A stretch of 34,320 nucleotides of DNA, from NCBI GenBank assembly GCA_945883745.1, contig CAMCYH010000026.1:1-34320 (forward strand), written 5' to 3'. Every line of letters starts with the position of its first letter. Positions within the stretch are counted from its first letter, which is position 1. Below the pieces are notes generated by a model that was not told where the DNA came from, made no database searches, and saw only the letters and a program-made list of their open reading frames with translations. Position numbers and translations under genes: made by a program. Source of the DNA: Candidatus Kuenenia stuttgartensis (GTDB lineage: Bacteria > Planctomycetota > Planctomycetia > Pirellulales > UBA1268). This document shows, piece by piece, positions 6,614 through 15,299 of the stretch.

Positions 6614-6980
6614 GCGTCATCCGTCCGCCGGAAAAATACGGCCCGTTTGCTGGCCAGTCAACGACAGCCCGATCGGCGACCGAACACCTGGCCAACCAGC
6701 CGCGTAATGGCTGGAAGTGCTAATGAATGAATCAACATCGCTGCAGCCCCCGGGCTTGCGCCCGAGGCTTTTTGGGTGGAGGCCCCACACTCAGCCGCCA
6801 GGCTGTCGTGGCGATCATCGCCGCTGCCTGGGCTTGCGCCCGGGGCTTCCTGGAGGCCCCACACTCAGCCGCCAGGCGCAAGCCGGCGGGCTGCCTCACG
6901 CCGCTCCTTGAACCATTCCCGCTATCATTAGTCCGGTGGCCTCTGGCCACCACCATTCCATTGAAAGAGGTGCCGTTTCC
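6614..6980. other. Intergenic region between rnc and the HtrA gene
   Basis: This region lies between two divergent genes. Its centre is taken by the tandem palindromic repeat described separately (6745-6880). The flanks should contain the rnc and protease promoters, but I could not identify convincing -35/-10 pairs. No additional gene is supported; the short frames here follow the repeat and change with it. Confidence 0.5.
6745..6880. repeat. Tandem pair of REP-like intergenic repeats
   Basis: Two direct copies lie at 6752-6803 and 6830-6877. Each begins with the palindrome GGGCTTGCGCCCG, continues with a GGCTT-TGG-type stretch, and ends with GGAGGCCCCACACTCAGCCG and CCAGGC. The first copy is four bases longer in the middle. 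A third partial unit, GGCGCAAGCCGGCGGGCTG, trails after the second copy in inverted orientation. The unit is related to the copies near 5845 and 9250-9325. This is the typical appearance of a dispersed non-coding palindromic repeat. Confidence 0.8.
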
Positions 6981-8489
6981 ATGACTCGATCGAAGAACGC
7001 TTTTCGCTCCTTGTTTGCGAACGCCCTAATCCTCGCGGCTGCGTCCGGGACTGTGCTCCCCGCCCTCCGTGCCGAGGAGCCCGCGAGCCCTCTCACCCAT
7101 GCCAACGCCCTGTCGCGAGCCTTCCGACATGCTGCCGAAAAAGCCACACCGAGCGTGGTCGTCGTTCGGAGCGAGGCGAAGCCGCGGCCTGAGCAAAGAC
7201 CCCGGGGCCCACAACGGGGCGGCCCAAACCCCTTCGAGGGCACACCGTTCGAAGACTTTTTCCGCGACGGGCTTCCCGAGGGCTTTGAATTCGGCCCCGG
7301 TCAGCGGGGCGGAATGCCTCGCTCCGGCGTCGGCTCAGGCGTGATCGTCGATGCCTCCGGCATCGTGCTCACCAACAATCATGTCGTCGAGGGTGCCGAT
7401 GAGGTAACGGTCGAGCTTTCCGATGGCCGCGAGTACAAGGCCCGCGAAATCAAGACCGACCCAGACAGCGACCTCGCCGTGATCCGACTCGAAGGATCCA
7501 AGGATCTTCCCACCGCTCGCCTCGGCGATTCCGATCAGCTTGACACGGGCGACTGGGTGATTGCCATCGGCAATCCGTTCGAACTGGAGACGACCGTGAG
7601 TGCTGGCATCATCAGTGGCAAGGGCCGCGAGTTGGGCGGCATCCGGCGGGCGAAGTTTCTTCAGACCGATGCCGCGATCAATCCGGGCAACTCCGGTGGG
7701 CCGCTGGTAAACCTCGAAGGCGAGGTGATCGGCATCAACACGGCGATCGCTTCCAACAGCGGTGGGTACCAGGGAATCGGCTTCGCCATCCCCATCAACC
7801 TTGCCAAGTGGGTGAGCGAACAGCTCATCGCCAAGGGGGCGGTGGAGCGTGGCTATCTCGGCGTCTCGATCGGCCCGGTCTCTCGGGAGATGGCCGCCAA
7901 GTTGGGAGTGGCGGACACCAAGGGAGTGCTCGTCACTGAGGTGATGCCCAACACGCCTGCTGCCGAGGCTGGCGTGCAGGAACTTGACGTGATCACCAGT
8001 TTCGATGATCAGCCCGTCGACGGCCCACGAAGCCTGCAGGAAGTGGTCGAGCGGGCCGCGATCGGCAAGGTCCACGCAATTAAGGTCGTCCGCGACGGCA
8101 AGCCGCAGACGCTTTCAATCTCGGTCAAACCGCTGCCGGACCAATTGGCCCGCCGTGGCGAAGGCCCCGGCCTGCGGGCCAGCCCCCCCAGCAAAGAGAG
8201 CTACTACTCGCAGGCCTTCGGATTGGCCGTCCGCGACAAGGGGTCGGTGGGCGATGACGCCTACGCCGAGTTCGACGGCGTGCTTGTTGATCGTGTCGAT
8301 CCGGACGGGGTGGCGGCCGAGGCGGGCCTCGGCCCGAACGTACTGATCCGCAAGGTAGGCCGTACCCCAGTGGCGACGATTGCCGAGTTTGCTGCAGCAC
8401 TCGAGAAGGAGTCGCCCGACGCGGGTGTCGTCCTGCAGGTTCGCACGCCGCGGGGCAATGCGGTGGTACTTCTCAAGAAGGGCCTTTGA
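6981..8489 (+). CDS. Periplasmic DegP/HtrA-type serine protease (Do-like)
   Basis: From ATG 6981 (GAAAGAGG ten bases upstream) the protein has 502 residues. A signal peptide ends near residue 31 (LPALRAEE). A proline/glycine-rich linker (65-115) precedes the trypsin-like domain, with catalytic His134 in TNNHVVEGA, Asp164 in PDSDLAVI and Ser238 in NPGNSGGPL. Two PDZ domains follow, about 285-385 ([11 protein letters not shown] ... [11 protein letters not shown]) and about 410-500 ([20 protein letters not shown]). This is the full DegP architecture: envelope quality control by degradation of misfolded proteins. It is the first gene of a two-gene unit: its TGA overlaps the pdxJ ATG by one base. 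Whether it corresponds to DegP, DegQ or DegS cannot be settled by eye. Confidence 0.93.
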   Translation: MTRSKNAFRSLFANALILAAASGTVLPALRAEEPASPLTHANALSRAFRHAAEKATPSVVVVRSEAKPRPEQRPRGPQRGGPNPFEGTPFEDFFRDGLPEGFEFGPGQRGGMPRSGVGSGVIVDASGIVLTNNHVVEGADEVTVELSDGREYKAREIKTDPDSDLAVIRLEGSKDLPTARLGDSDQLDTGDWVIAIGNPFELETTVSAGIISGKGRELGGIRRAKFLQTDAAINPGNSGGPLVNLEGEVIGINTAIASNSGGYQGIGFAIPINLAKWVSEQLIAKGAVERGYLGVSIGPVSREMAAKLGVADTKGVLVTEVMPNTPAAEAGVQELDVITSFDDQPVDGPRSLQEVVERAAIGKVHAIKVVRDGKPQTLSISVKPLPDQLARRGEGPGLRASPPSKESYYSQAFGLAVRDKGSVGDDAYAEFDGVLVDRVDPDGVAAEAGLGPNVLIRKVGRTPVATIAEFAAALEKESPDAGVVLQVRTPRGNAVVLLKKGL

Positions 8490-9202
8490 TGGCCCTTCTT
8501 GGCGTCAACATCGATCACGTCGCCACGATACGGCAGGCCCGCCGCACGGTGGAGCCTGACCCGGTCTGGGCCGCAGCGCTCGCCGAACTTGGCGGTGCTG
8601 ACGGCATCACGGTCCACCTCCGCGAGGACCGGCGGCACATTCAAGACCGTGATCTCGAGGTGCTCCGTCGGACGGTGCAGGTGAAGCTCAATCTGGAGGC
8701 AGCCATCGCCCCGGCTATGGTCGATATCGCCTGCCGCATTCGGCCCGACCAGGTCACGCTCGTGCCGGAGCGACGCGAAGAAGTTACCACCGAGGGCGGC
8801 CTCGACGTGGTGGGCCATCGGGAGGCCACGGCCGCCGCCGTGGCCAGGCTGCGCGATGCCGGCATCGTGGTCTCCCTCTTCATAGACCCCGATCCACGCC
8901 AGATCGAGATGGCAGCCGACCTGGCTGTCGCGGCGGTCGAACTGCACACGGGCGAATATGCCAATGCCGCCACCGACACGGCCCGCCATGACGAGCTCGT
9001 CCGGCTCGCCCGGGCGGCCGCGCTGGTTCGGGAAGTCAAGCTCGTACTCAACGCGGGCCATGGGCTCACGTATCGCAACGTCGTGCCGGTGGCGCGGCTG
9101 GACGGGATGCACGAGCTCAACATCGGTCACTCGATTGTCTCGCGGGCCGTGCTGGTTGGCTTCACGCAAGCGGTGCGGGAGATGAAGTCGCTCGTCTGTT
9201 GA
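8489..9202 (+). CDS. pdxJ: Pyridoxine 5'-phosphate synthase
   Basis: The 237-residue protein catalyses the ring closure of 1-deoxy-D-xylulose 5-phosphate with 3-amino-2-oxopropyl phosphate in de novo vitamin B6 synthesis, in the cytoplasm. Family landmarks are [17 protein letters not shown] at the N-terminus, [20 protein letters not shown] near residues 36-55, [19 protein letters not shown] near 88-106, ELHTGEYAN, and [11 protein letters not shown] before the C-terminal [14 protein letters not shown]. Length fits the family. ATG 8489 shares its A with the preceding protease stop (TGATG), implying translational coupling, although the two functions are unrelated. Confidence 0.95.
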   Translation: MALLGVNIDHVATIRQARRTVEPDPVWAAALAELGGADGITVHLREDRRHIQDRDLEVLRRTVQVKLNLEAAIAPAMVDIACRIRPDQVTLVPERREEVTTEGGLDVVGHREATAAAVARLRDAGIVVSLFIDPDPRQIEMAADLAVAAVELHTGEYANAATDTARHDELVRLARAAALVREVKLVLNAGHGLTYRNVVPVARLDGMHELNIGHSIVSRAVLVGFTQAVREMKSLVC

Positions 9203-9251
9203 CAGAATGCCCGTCGGCTGGCGGCTGGGCGGGCGATCATCCACTCAGCAC

Positions 9252-9325
9252 AGGGCGCAAGCCCCGCGGCTGCAGTTCGCTGTTGCCTACTCAGGAAGCG
9301 CCGGGCGCGGGCCCGGGGGCTGCAA
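9252..9325. repeat. Two REP-like palindromic repeat copies, inverted relative to 6745-6880
   Basis: GGGCGCAAGCCCCGCGGCTG (9253-9272) and CCGGGC-GCGG-GCCCGG (9301-9316, followed by GGGCTGCA) are reverse-complement relatives of the CAGCCCCCGGGCTTGCGCCC unit at 6744. The second copy lies inside the 3' end of the alkaline phosphatase gene and encodes its last residues. The region between pdxJ and the phosphatase gene therefore consists mostly of repeat. Confidence 0.65.
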
Positions 9326-11023
9326 CAGAACCGGCGGCTCGCTGGTCGCCAGCCGAGCGAACAGTTCCGCATCGTCGAGCACGAACATGTGCCCGTGGTC
9401 GGCCGTGACGATCACTGCCGTGTCGTCCCAGCCACCGTTACGCTCCACCCACTTCACGATCGCCCAGAAGGCGGCATCGCCACTCTTCACGGCACCGATC
9501 GCCGTATCGATGTTATTGGCGTGCGACGCCCAGTCGACATCCCCCGCCTCCACCATCAGCCAGAACGGCCCGCGCGAGGCAAGCACGTCGAGCGCCGTGC
9601 GGGTCATGTCGGCGAGCGTCGGATTCTCGTCGATGTCGGCCGCCGTGTAAGGGAGGATCGGGGCGTACTTTTGCCGGAGACGCTCCGGCTCGCCAGCCTC
9701 GATCCGCGACCCAATCGGGTTGAAATCACCGCAGGTCGTCTGGAACGGAAGATGCCCCTCCGAAACGCCGAAAAAGCCGAGAAGTGGCTGCCCCTTGGCG
9801 ATGGAGACTGCCGCGGCCTCGGCGAGCAGTTGATCGCCCTGCCGCCCTGCCGTCCGCTGCACCACGTGGTAACGGCCGCCATTCGCAGCGTCGATCGCGC
9901 GGAGGGTCGAGCCGGCGAGGTACTTGTTGCCAGGCTCGAAGTTCCGCCCCTGCTGCGGGTCGGCGTCGGCATCCACCCCGTGACCCGCCCCAAGCAGCAC
10001 GTCGAGGCCGGGCCTGGCTTGGGTGCGCCGCGCGATCGATGGCTGGCCGAGCAGATCACGGGACAGGTCCTGATAGTCGTCGCGGCTGACGTTATTGGCG
10101 TAGGCACAAGCCGGCGTGGCATGCGAGATCGGCACGCTCGTCACCACGCCCACTGCATAGCCGCGGTTTTGCAACGTGACGCCGATCGGTTCGAGGGGCT
10201 CACCGGCGGGGCCGACGTTGATCGCGTCGTTGTAGGTTTTGCGACCGGCGCACATGGCCGTGGCTGAGGCGGCTGAGTCGGTGACCGCGTGCCCGCAGTC
10301 CCTGTCACGGCCCATCAGATACCGCGAACTTGCCCGCCGATCCCAAGGCGTTGCGCCGCCGCGACGCGGGTCATAGCCACCCGGTGTCGTCCCGCCGGGA
10401 TTCCGCAGGGCCTGCGCATCGACGTCGCATGTCGTGCCGTCGTTGGCAGGGCTGGTCACGCAGCAGCCAAAGTCGGTGCTGGCTCCCTGATAGGTCTGAA
10501 AGCCGAAGACATTGCCACGGCCCTCTTCGTAGGTCACCGCCCCGCGGGTGGCAATCGCCGCCGCCCGCGTGGTGTGCCAGTCGAGCCCGTCGAACACGAC
10601 GAGCACAATCCGCTTCTTGCCGGCTTCGGCAGCCATCAGCTGCAGTCGATGGAGATCGGTCTGGTCGAAATAGTCGGCGTCGGGATTGAGCGTCTGCTCC
10701 GGCAACTGTCCATAGACTGCGCGGAGGCGGTCCTCGCTTCGATAGGGGCTGTTCATGCCCTGCAGGCCGTCGAGGCCCAGCCCAAACGTGTAGACAGGAA
10801 TCAGCCGATTGGAATGATTCGACCACGACACGTACCGCTCGGGCTGGTCGCCCCAGTGGCCCCACGGGGCGGCGCCAGAGATCTCGGCCTCGATCTGCAT
10901 CGACCGCACCGCATCTTCAGCGCGGGGTCCGGGGCCCGCGGCGATGATCACCGCCAGCCCAAGCGTGAGGCACACGTGCCATAGGGACGGGCGGCGAACC
11001 AGGCAAAGAACGGCATTGCTCAT
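9287..11023 (-). CDS. Alkaline phosphatase family protein (PhoA-type)
   Basis: The 578-residue exported protein has a signal peptide (hydrophobic LWHVCLTLGLAVIIAAG, cleavage near PRAEDA). Alkaline phosphatase landmarks in order are VVFDGLDWH, an early metal ligand; VTDSAASATAMCAG with the nucleophile serine in DSAAS, around residue 248; VTSVPISHATPA; SEGHLPF; EAGDVDWASHANN with aspartate/histidine metal ligands; and TADHGHM near residue 545. It hydrolyses phosphomonoesters outside the cytoplasm. It is longer than E. coli PhoA and has cysteines typical of exported enzymes. The last ~13 residues (LLQPPGPRPALPE) come from a palindromic repeat. No Pho box was recognised upstream. Confidence 0.9.
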   Translation of the reverse strand: MSNAVLCLVRRPSLWHVCLTLGLAVIIAAGPGPRAEDAVRSMQIEAEISGAAPWGHWGDQPERYVSWSNHSNRLIPVYTFGLGLDGLQGMNSPYRSEDRLRAVYGQLPEQTLNPDADYFDQTDLHRLQLMAAEAGKKRIVLVVFDGLDWHTTRAAAIATRGAVTYEEGRGNVFGFQTYQGASTDFGCCVTSPANDGTTCDVDAQALRNPGGTTPGGYDPRRGGATPWDRRASSRYLMGRDRDCGHAVTDSAASATAMCAGRKTYNDAINVGPAGEPLEPIGVTLQNRGYAVGVVTSVPISHATPACAYANNVSRDDYQDLSRDLLGQPSIARRTQARPGLDVLLGAGHGVDADADPQQGRNFEPGNKYLAGSTLRAIDAANGGRYHVVQRTAGRQGDQLLAEAAAVSIAKGQPLLGFFGVSEGHLPFQTTCGDFNPIGSRIEAGEPERLRQKYAPILPYTAADIDENPTLADMTRTALDVLASRGPFWLMVEAGDVDWASHANNIDTAIGAVKSGDAAFWAIVKWVERNGGWDDTAVIVTADHGHMFVLDDAELFARLATSEPPVLLQPPGPRPALPE

Positions 11024-11095
11024 GCCTGGATCATACCGCGATTCATGAGGCTTTCATTCGATGACCCTGTCGCGACGTCTGGCTTTCGACCACAG

Positions 11096-11123
11096 TTGGC
11101 GCGGTTTTTGCAGCCCGTATGCT
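11096..11123 (+). promoter_or_regulatory. Possible sigma-70 promoter of ppc
   Basis: TTGGCG (11096-11101) and TATGCT (11118-11123), 16 bases apart, match four of six consensus positions each. Transcription would start near 11131, giving a leader of about 38 bases to the GTG at 11169. If correct, this rules out the ATG at 11061 as the ppc start. Confidence 0.35.
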
Positions 11124-11168
11124 TGGGCGTGCTGCCCGATCGCATCCTGCCTCCGGAACCCTGAGCCC

Positions 11169-13919
11169 GTGGTCAACGACGACCTCCTGCGGCGCGACAT
11201 CCGCCTCCTCGACGGCAAACTCGATGCGGTCATCGTCGAACAGGCTGGTCCGGAGGCCTCGGCTCTGGTGGCTGACATCCGCCGACTCGCCCGGGATCGC
11301 CGACTCGGCAAGCACGAATCTGAACCGTCGCTGGCCAGCAAGATCGAAGGGCTGGACGTCGCTCAGGCGCGGGTGGTCGCCCGAGCCCTCTCGATTTTTT
11401 TTGATCTCGCCAATATCGCCGAGGATCGGCAGCGGGTTCGCGTGCTTCGTGACCGTGAGCGGCTGCGTCACCCGCAGCCACTCGGTGAGTCACTGGCTGC
11501 CGCGATCGGTGAACTTGCCGCTGCGGGCATCACGCCTCAGGAGATGCAGGCCGCTCTCGACAGCCTGTCGATCGAGCTTGTCTTCACGGCCCATCCGAGC
11601 GAAGCCAAACGACGCAGCATCCGCGCGAAGCTCCGCCGCATGCGGCGGAGCCTGCAGGCGCTCGACCGCGACGACCTCCTGCCCCGCGAGCGGGCCGAAC
11701 TTGAGGGCGATATTCAGACCGAGCTGGTCATCCTGTGGGAGACCGAGTTTCTCAAACCGGCCCGGCCAACCGTCCTCGATGAGGTCGACCGCGGTTTGTC
11801 GCTGATGCCACGGCTCTGGGAGGCGGTGCCGCAGGTGCATGAATCGCTGCGTCGCGGTCTGGCGGCGGCCTATCCCGGCGAGTCGTTCGAGATCCCGGCC
11901 TTCCTGACCTTCGGGTCCTGGATGGGCGGTGACCGCGACGGCAACCCGTTCGTCACAGCCGACATCACCGAGACCACGCTTCTCCGCCTCCGGTCGACTG
12001 CCATCAAGGCCCATTTGGCCTGGTGCAAGCAGCTCTATGACATGCTCACGATCTCGCTCCACGAGGCCAGCGGTTCGCAGCCTCTTGAAGAGCGGCTGCA
12101 GGCGGCCCGCGTCGAGTGGCCGGAGTTGGCGGAGTCGCTGGACAAGGTGCCGCCCCACGAGGCCTACCGTCGCTGGCTGCGGATGATCGAGTTTCGCCTG
12201 AAGGCATCGCGGGCGACCAGCCTCGACGAGCCGGCGGCGGCCGCCGCCTATCCCTCAGCGGCCCACCTCTCCGCCGATGTCGCAACACTCGTTGAATGCC
12301 TCGACCACGACCGCGGCCTTGCGACCGACTCGCCCGTTCGTCGCTGGCTCGATCTCGTCCGCACGTTCGGACTCCACATGTCGCGGCTCGATGTGCGGCA
12401 GGACGCCCGTGCCTACGAGGAGATCATGGCCGACATCTTCGCGGCGGCCGGAATCGACGGTGCCGAGTCGTTTCGCGGCGGCGACGAGGCCGCGCGGGTC
12501 GGGCTGCTCACCTCCACACTCGGCACCATCGGTGCGATCCCGATGGACACGCTCCAGCCGCTGTCGTTGGATACGCTGCGGCTCTTCGCACTTCTTCAGC
12601 GGGCCAGCGGTCGGTTTGGACCTGACTGCCTCGGCGGGGCAATCGTGAGCCTCACGCGGTCGCCCGCCGACGTGCTCTGCGTGTTGTGGCTGTGGCGGTG
12701 GGCCCAGAAGCAGGCAGCCGATCGGGGCGAACCGGTCGCCCGCCACGACATTGCGATCATGCCGCTCTTCGAGAAAATCCACGACCTGCAGCATGGCCAT
12801 GAGACGCTCGGAGCCATCCTCGACACGCCGGCCTATCGGGAGCATTTGGTCAGGCGCGGCAGCCGCCAGGTGGTGATGGTCGGCTACTCAGACAGCACGA
12901 AAGATGGTGGCTACCTCGCGGCCTGCTGGGGATTGCAGGCGGCGCAGAGCCGTCTCCACGAGGCTGCCGCTTCTCGCGGAGTGGCCGTGACATTCTTCCA
13001 TGGTCGCGGCGGATCGCTCGGCCGCGGCGGTGGTCCGGCCGCCCGCGGCATCCTGTCGCTGCCGGCCGAAACACTCGACGGGTCGCTGCGGCTCACCGAG
13101 CAGGGCGAGGTGCTCGCCGAGCGGTACGACGACACCGAGATCGCCTGCCGCCACCTCGAGCAGGTGTCGTGGGCCACCCTGATGGCCACCCGGAGCCGAC
13201 GGCCCGACCCCGATGCCGCCTGGCTTGGCCTCATCGAGCGGATGGCCGCCCGGTCACACGCGGCCTACCGAGACCTCGTCGACGAGCCGGGCTTCATCGA
13301 CTACTTCTCGCAGACGACACCGATCGACGACATCGAAAACCTGCCGATCGCGTCCCGTCCGTCTCGCCGCCGCGGCCAACGCACGCTCGACGACCTGCGG
13401 GCGATTCCCTGGGTGTTCGCCTGGACCCAGAGCCGGTGCATGATCCCGGCATGGTACGGCCTGGGCACCGCCCTGGTCGATGTGAAGTACGACGATCGGC
13501 ACGGCTGGCAAACGATCTGTGAGATGTATCGCCAGTGGCCGTTCTTTCAGGCCACGATCGACAATGCGTCGCTGGCGCTGGCCAAGGCCGACATGTACAT
13601 CGCCCAGCGGTATGCCGAGCTGGCTCCCGATGCCGACATCCGCCGTCGCATCTGGCAGCGGATTGCCGCCGAGCGGGACCGGACCCGGCAGGCGATTCTC
13701 GACATCGTCGGCGGGAGCGAGCTGCTCGCCGCCACGCCCTGGTTTCAGAGGTCGATCGAGGCCCGCAACCCGTCGATCGACCCGCTGAACCTGATCCAGA
13801 TCGAATTCATGCGTCGCCGCGCGGCGGCGCCTCCCGACGCACCGCCGAACGAGTCGCTTCGCGATTTGCTCCGGCTATGCGTGCAGGGTATCGCCTCAGG
13901 CATGCGGACCACAGGATAA
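11169..13919 (+). CDS. ppc: Phosphoenolpyruvate carboxylase
   Basis: From GTG 11169 this is a 916-residue enzyme that carboxylates phosphoenolpyruvate with bicarbonate to oxaloacetate, refilling the TCA cycle. Signature elements are VFTAHPSEAKRRS near residue 138 (catalytic histidine; the usual TAHPTE has serine for threonine here), GSWMGGDRDGNPFVT near 248, MVGYSDSTKDGGYLAA near 571, FFHGRGGSLGRGGGP near 609 and IPWVFAWTQSR near 745. The C-terminus SGMRTTG replaces the usual final glycine-containing tail (NTG). The frame extends to an ATG at 11061, but those residues are not family-like and a promoter-like sequence lies between, so the GTG is preferred. pfk follows 43 bases downstream, suggesting a shared transcript at the PEP/fructose-phosphate branch of glycolysis. 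Confidence 0.95.
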   Translation: MVNDDLLRRDIRLLDGKLDAVIVEQAGPEASALVADIRRLARDRRLGKHESEPSLASKIEGLDVAQARVVARALSIFFDLANIAEDRQRVRVLRDRERLRHPQPLGESLAAAIGELAAAGITPQEMQAALDSLSIELVFTAHPSEAKRRSIRAKLRRMRRSLQALDRDDLLPRERAELEGDIQTELVILWETEFLKPARPTVLDEVDRGLSLMPRLWEAVPQVHESLRRGLAAAYPGESFEIPAFLTFGSWMGGDRDGNPFVTADITETTLLRLRSTAIKAHLAWCKQLYDMLTISLHEASGSQPLEERLQAARVEWPELAESLDKVPPHEAYRRWLRMIEFRLKASRATSLDEPAAAAAYPSAAHLSADVATLVECLDHDRGLATDSPVRRWLDLVRTFGLHMSRLDVRQDARAYEEIMADIFAAAGIDGAESFRGGDEAARVGLLTSTLGTIGAIPMDTLQPLSLDTLRLFALLQRASGRFGPDCLGGAIVSLTRSPADVLCVLWLWRWAQKQAADRGEPVARHDIAIMPLFEKIHDLQHGHETLGAILDTPAYREHLVRRGSRQVVMVGYSDSTKDGGYLAACWGLQAAQSRLHEAAASRGVAVTFFHGRGGSLGRGGGPAARGILSLPAETLDGSLRLTEQGEVLAERYDDTEIACRHLEQVSWATLMATRSRRPDPDAAWLGLIERMAARSHAAYRDLVDEPGFIDYFSQTTPIDDIENLPIASRPSRRRGQRTLDDLRAIPWVFAWTQSRCMIPAWYGLGTALVDVKYDDRHGWQTICEMYRQWPFFQATIDNASLALAKADMYIAQRYAELAPDADIRRRIWQRIAAERDRTRQAILDIVGGSELLAATPWFQRSIEARNPSIDPLNLIQIEFMRRRAAAPPDAPPNESLRDLLRLCVQGIASGMRTTG

Positions 13920-13962
13920 ATTGGGCCTCGGCCGATGCCGCACCGCCTCCAGGAGCACTCTC

Positions 13963-15297
13963 ATGATTACCGCCGCCGATCTCGCTGTAAAAACGCTCGG
14001 CCCGTGCCGGATCGACTCCCCGCTCAAGCCGCTCATCGAGTCGCGGCACACGAGCGAGTACTACGTGGCCGAAGACGACCGCGTCTTCTTCCACGACACG
14101 ACCCGCCTCGCGGTCTCCACGGGGTGTACGGTCGAGGATCTCCCCGGCTTCGAGCCGGCGGGGCCGCGCCGGAGCATCTTCTTCGACCCGGCAAAGACGC
14201 GGGTGGGCATCGTCACCTGCGGCGGGCTCTGCCCCGGCCTCAACGATGTCATCCGCGGCATCGTGATGGAGCTTTCCCACCACTATGGCGTGCAGCGGAT
14301 CTACGGCTTTCGCAATGGCTACCAGGGCTTCATCCCCAAGTATGGTCACGACGTGCTCGACCTGACCCCCGCCGGTGTGAGCAACATCGACGAGGATGGC
14401 GGCACGATCCTCGGCACATCGCGTGGCAGCCAGGATCCCTACGAGATCGTCGACTGCCTGGAGCGGATGAACATCAATGCCCTCTTCATCATCGGTGGTG
14501 ACGGTACGATCCGCGGGGCAATGGCGATCGCGGCGGCGGTCGCCGAGCGTGGCCAGAAGATCGCCGTCGTCGGCATCCCCAAGACGATCGACAATGACAT
14601 CCCCTACATCGACCAGAGCTTCGGGTTTCAGACCGCCTTTGCCGAGGCGACGCGGTCGATTCAGGCCGCCCACGTGGAGGCCAAGGCGGCGCCCAACGGC
14701 GTGGGGCTCGTGAAGCTCATGGGCCGCCACTCGGGCTTCATCGCCTGCTATGCGTCGCTCGCCGAGCCGGATGCCAACTACGTGCTGATCCCAGAGGTGC
14801 CGTTTCTGCTGGAAGGCCCCGACGGGCTGCTCGAGCATTTGCTCAAACGGGTGAAGACCCGCGGCCACGCCCTGATCGTGGTCGCGGAAGGGGCGGGGCA
14901 GGATCTGCTCGCGGTGCGGGGCGACGGGGCGGTCGCGGGCGTCGACGCCTCGGGCAACCAGAAGCTTGCCGACATCGGCAGCTATCTGCGGCAGCGGATC
15001 GCCGATCACTTCGCAGCGGCAGGCGTCGAGCTCAACATGAAGTACGTCGACCCCAGCTACATGATCCGCGGCGTACCGGCAAACCCGTACGACAGTGTCT
15101 ACTGCCTGCGGCTTGCCCAAAATGCCGTGCATGCGGCGATGGCAGGACGCACCGAAATGGTGATCGGCCGCTGGCACGGCCGCTACGTGCATATCCCGAT
15201 GCCGCTGGCCGTAAGCCGCCGCAACCAGGTCTCGCCGGACGGTGACCTGTGGCTGGCAGTGCTGGAGGCGACCGGCCAGCCGCACGTGTTTGGCTGA
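13963..15297 (+). CDS. 6-phosphofructokinase (plant-type ATP-PFK-like)
   Basis: AGGAG lies eight bases before ATG 13963; the 444-residue protein phosphorylates fructose 6-phosphate. Landmarks are VGIVTCGGLCPGLNDVIRG (about 82-100), FRNGYQGF, TSRGSQDP, FIIGGDGTIRGA (about 175-186), GIPKTIDNDIPYIDQSFGF (about 204-222) and KLMGRHSGFIA. In this family the residue after GGD decides the phosphoryl donor: glycine (as here) favours ATP, while aspartate marks pyrophosphate enzymes. The lysine in PKTIDND is shared by pyrophosphate-dependent enzymes and by plant/trypanosome ATP enzymes. Glycine plus lysine, and the long N-terminal extension, point to the plant-type ATP-dependent group. It follows ppc in the same direction. 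Confidence 0.88.
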   Translation: MITAADLAVKTLGPCRIDSPLKPLIESRHTSEYYVAEDDRVFFHDTTRLAVSTGCTVEDLPGFEPAGPRRSIFFDPAKTRVGIVTCGGLCPGLNDVIRGIVMELSHHYGVQRIYGFRNGYQGFIPKYGHDVLDLTPAGVSNIDEDGGTILGTSRGSQDPYEIVDCLERMNINALFIIGGDGTIRGAMAIAAAVAERGQKIAVVGIPKTIDNDIPYIDQSFGFQTAFAEATRSIQAAHVEAKAAPNGVGLVKLMGRHSGFIACYASLAEPDANYVLIPEVPFLLEGPDGLLEHLLKRVKTRGHALIVVAEGAGQDLLAVRGDGAVAGVDASGNQKLADIGSYLRQRIADHFAAAGVELNMKYVDPSYMIRGVPANPYDSVYCLRLAQNAVHAAMAGRTEMVIGRWHGRYVHIPMPLAVSRRNQVSPDGDLWLAVLEATGQPHVFG

Positions 15298-15299
15298 GC

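Noticed and set aside
6745..6880. CRISPR-like direct repeat
   Set aside because: Only two copies, each palindromic and about 50 bases long with no regular spacer, and no cas gene nearby.
11061..11168. Upstream ATG for ppc
   Set aside because: The extra residues are not PEP-carboxylase-like and a promoter-like pair lies between this ATG and the GTG.
13807..15285. A 492-codon minus-strand open frame
   Set aside because: Antisense to phosphofructokinase, whose motifs are unmistakable; the antisense protein has no recognisable domain.
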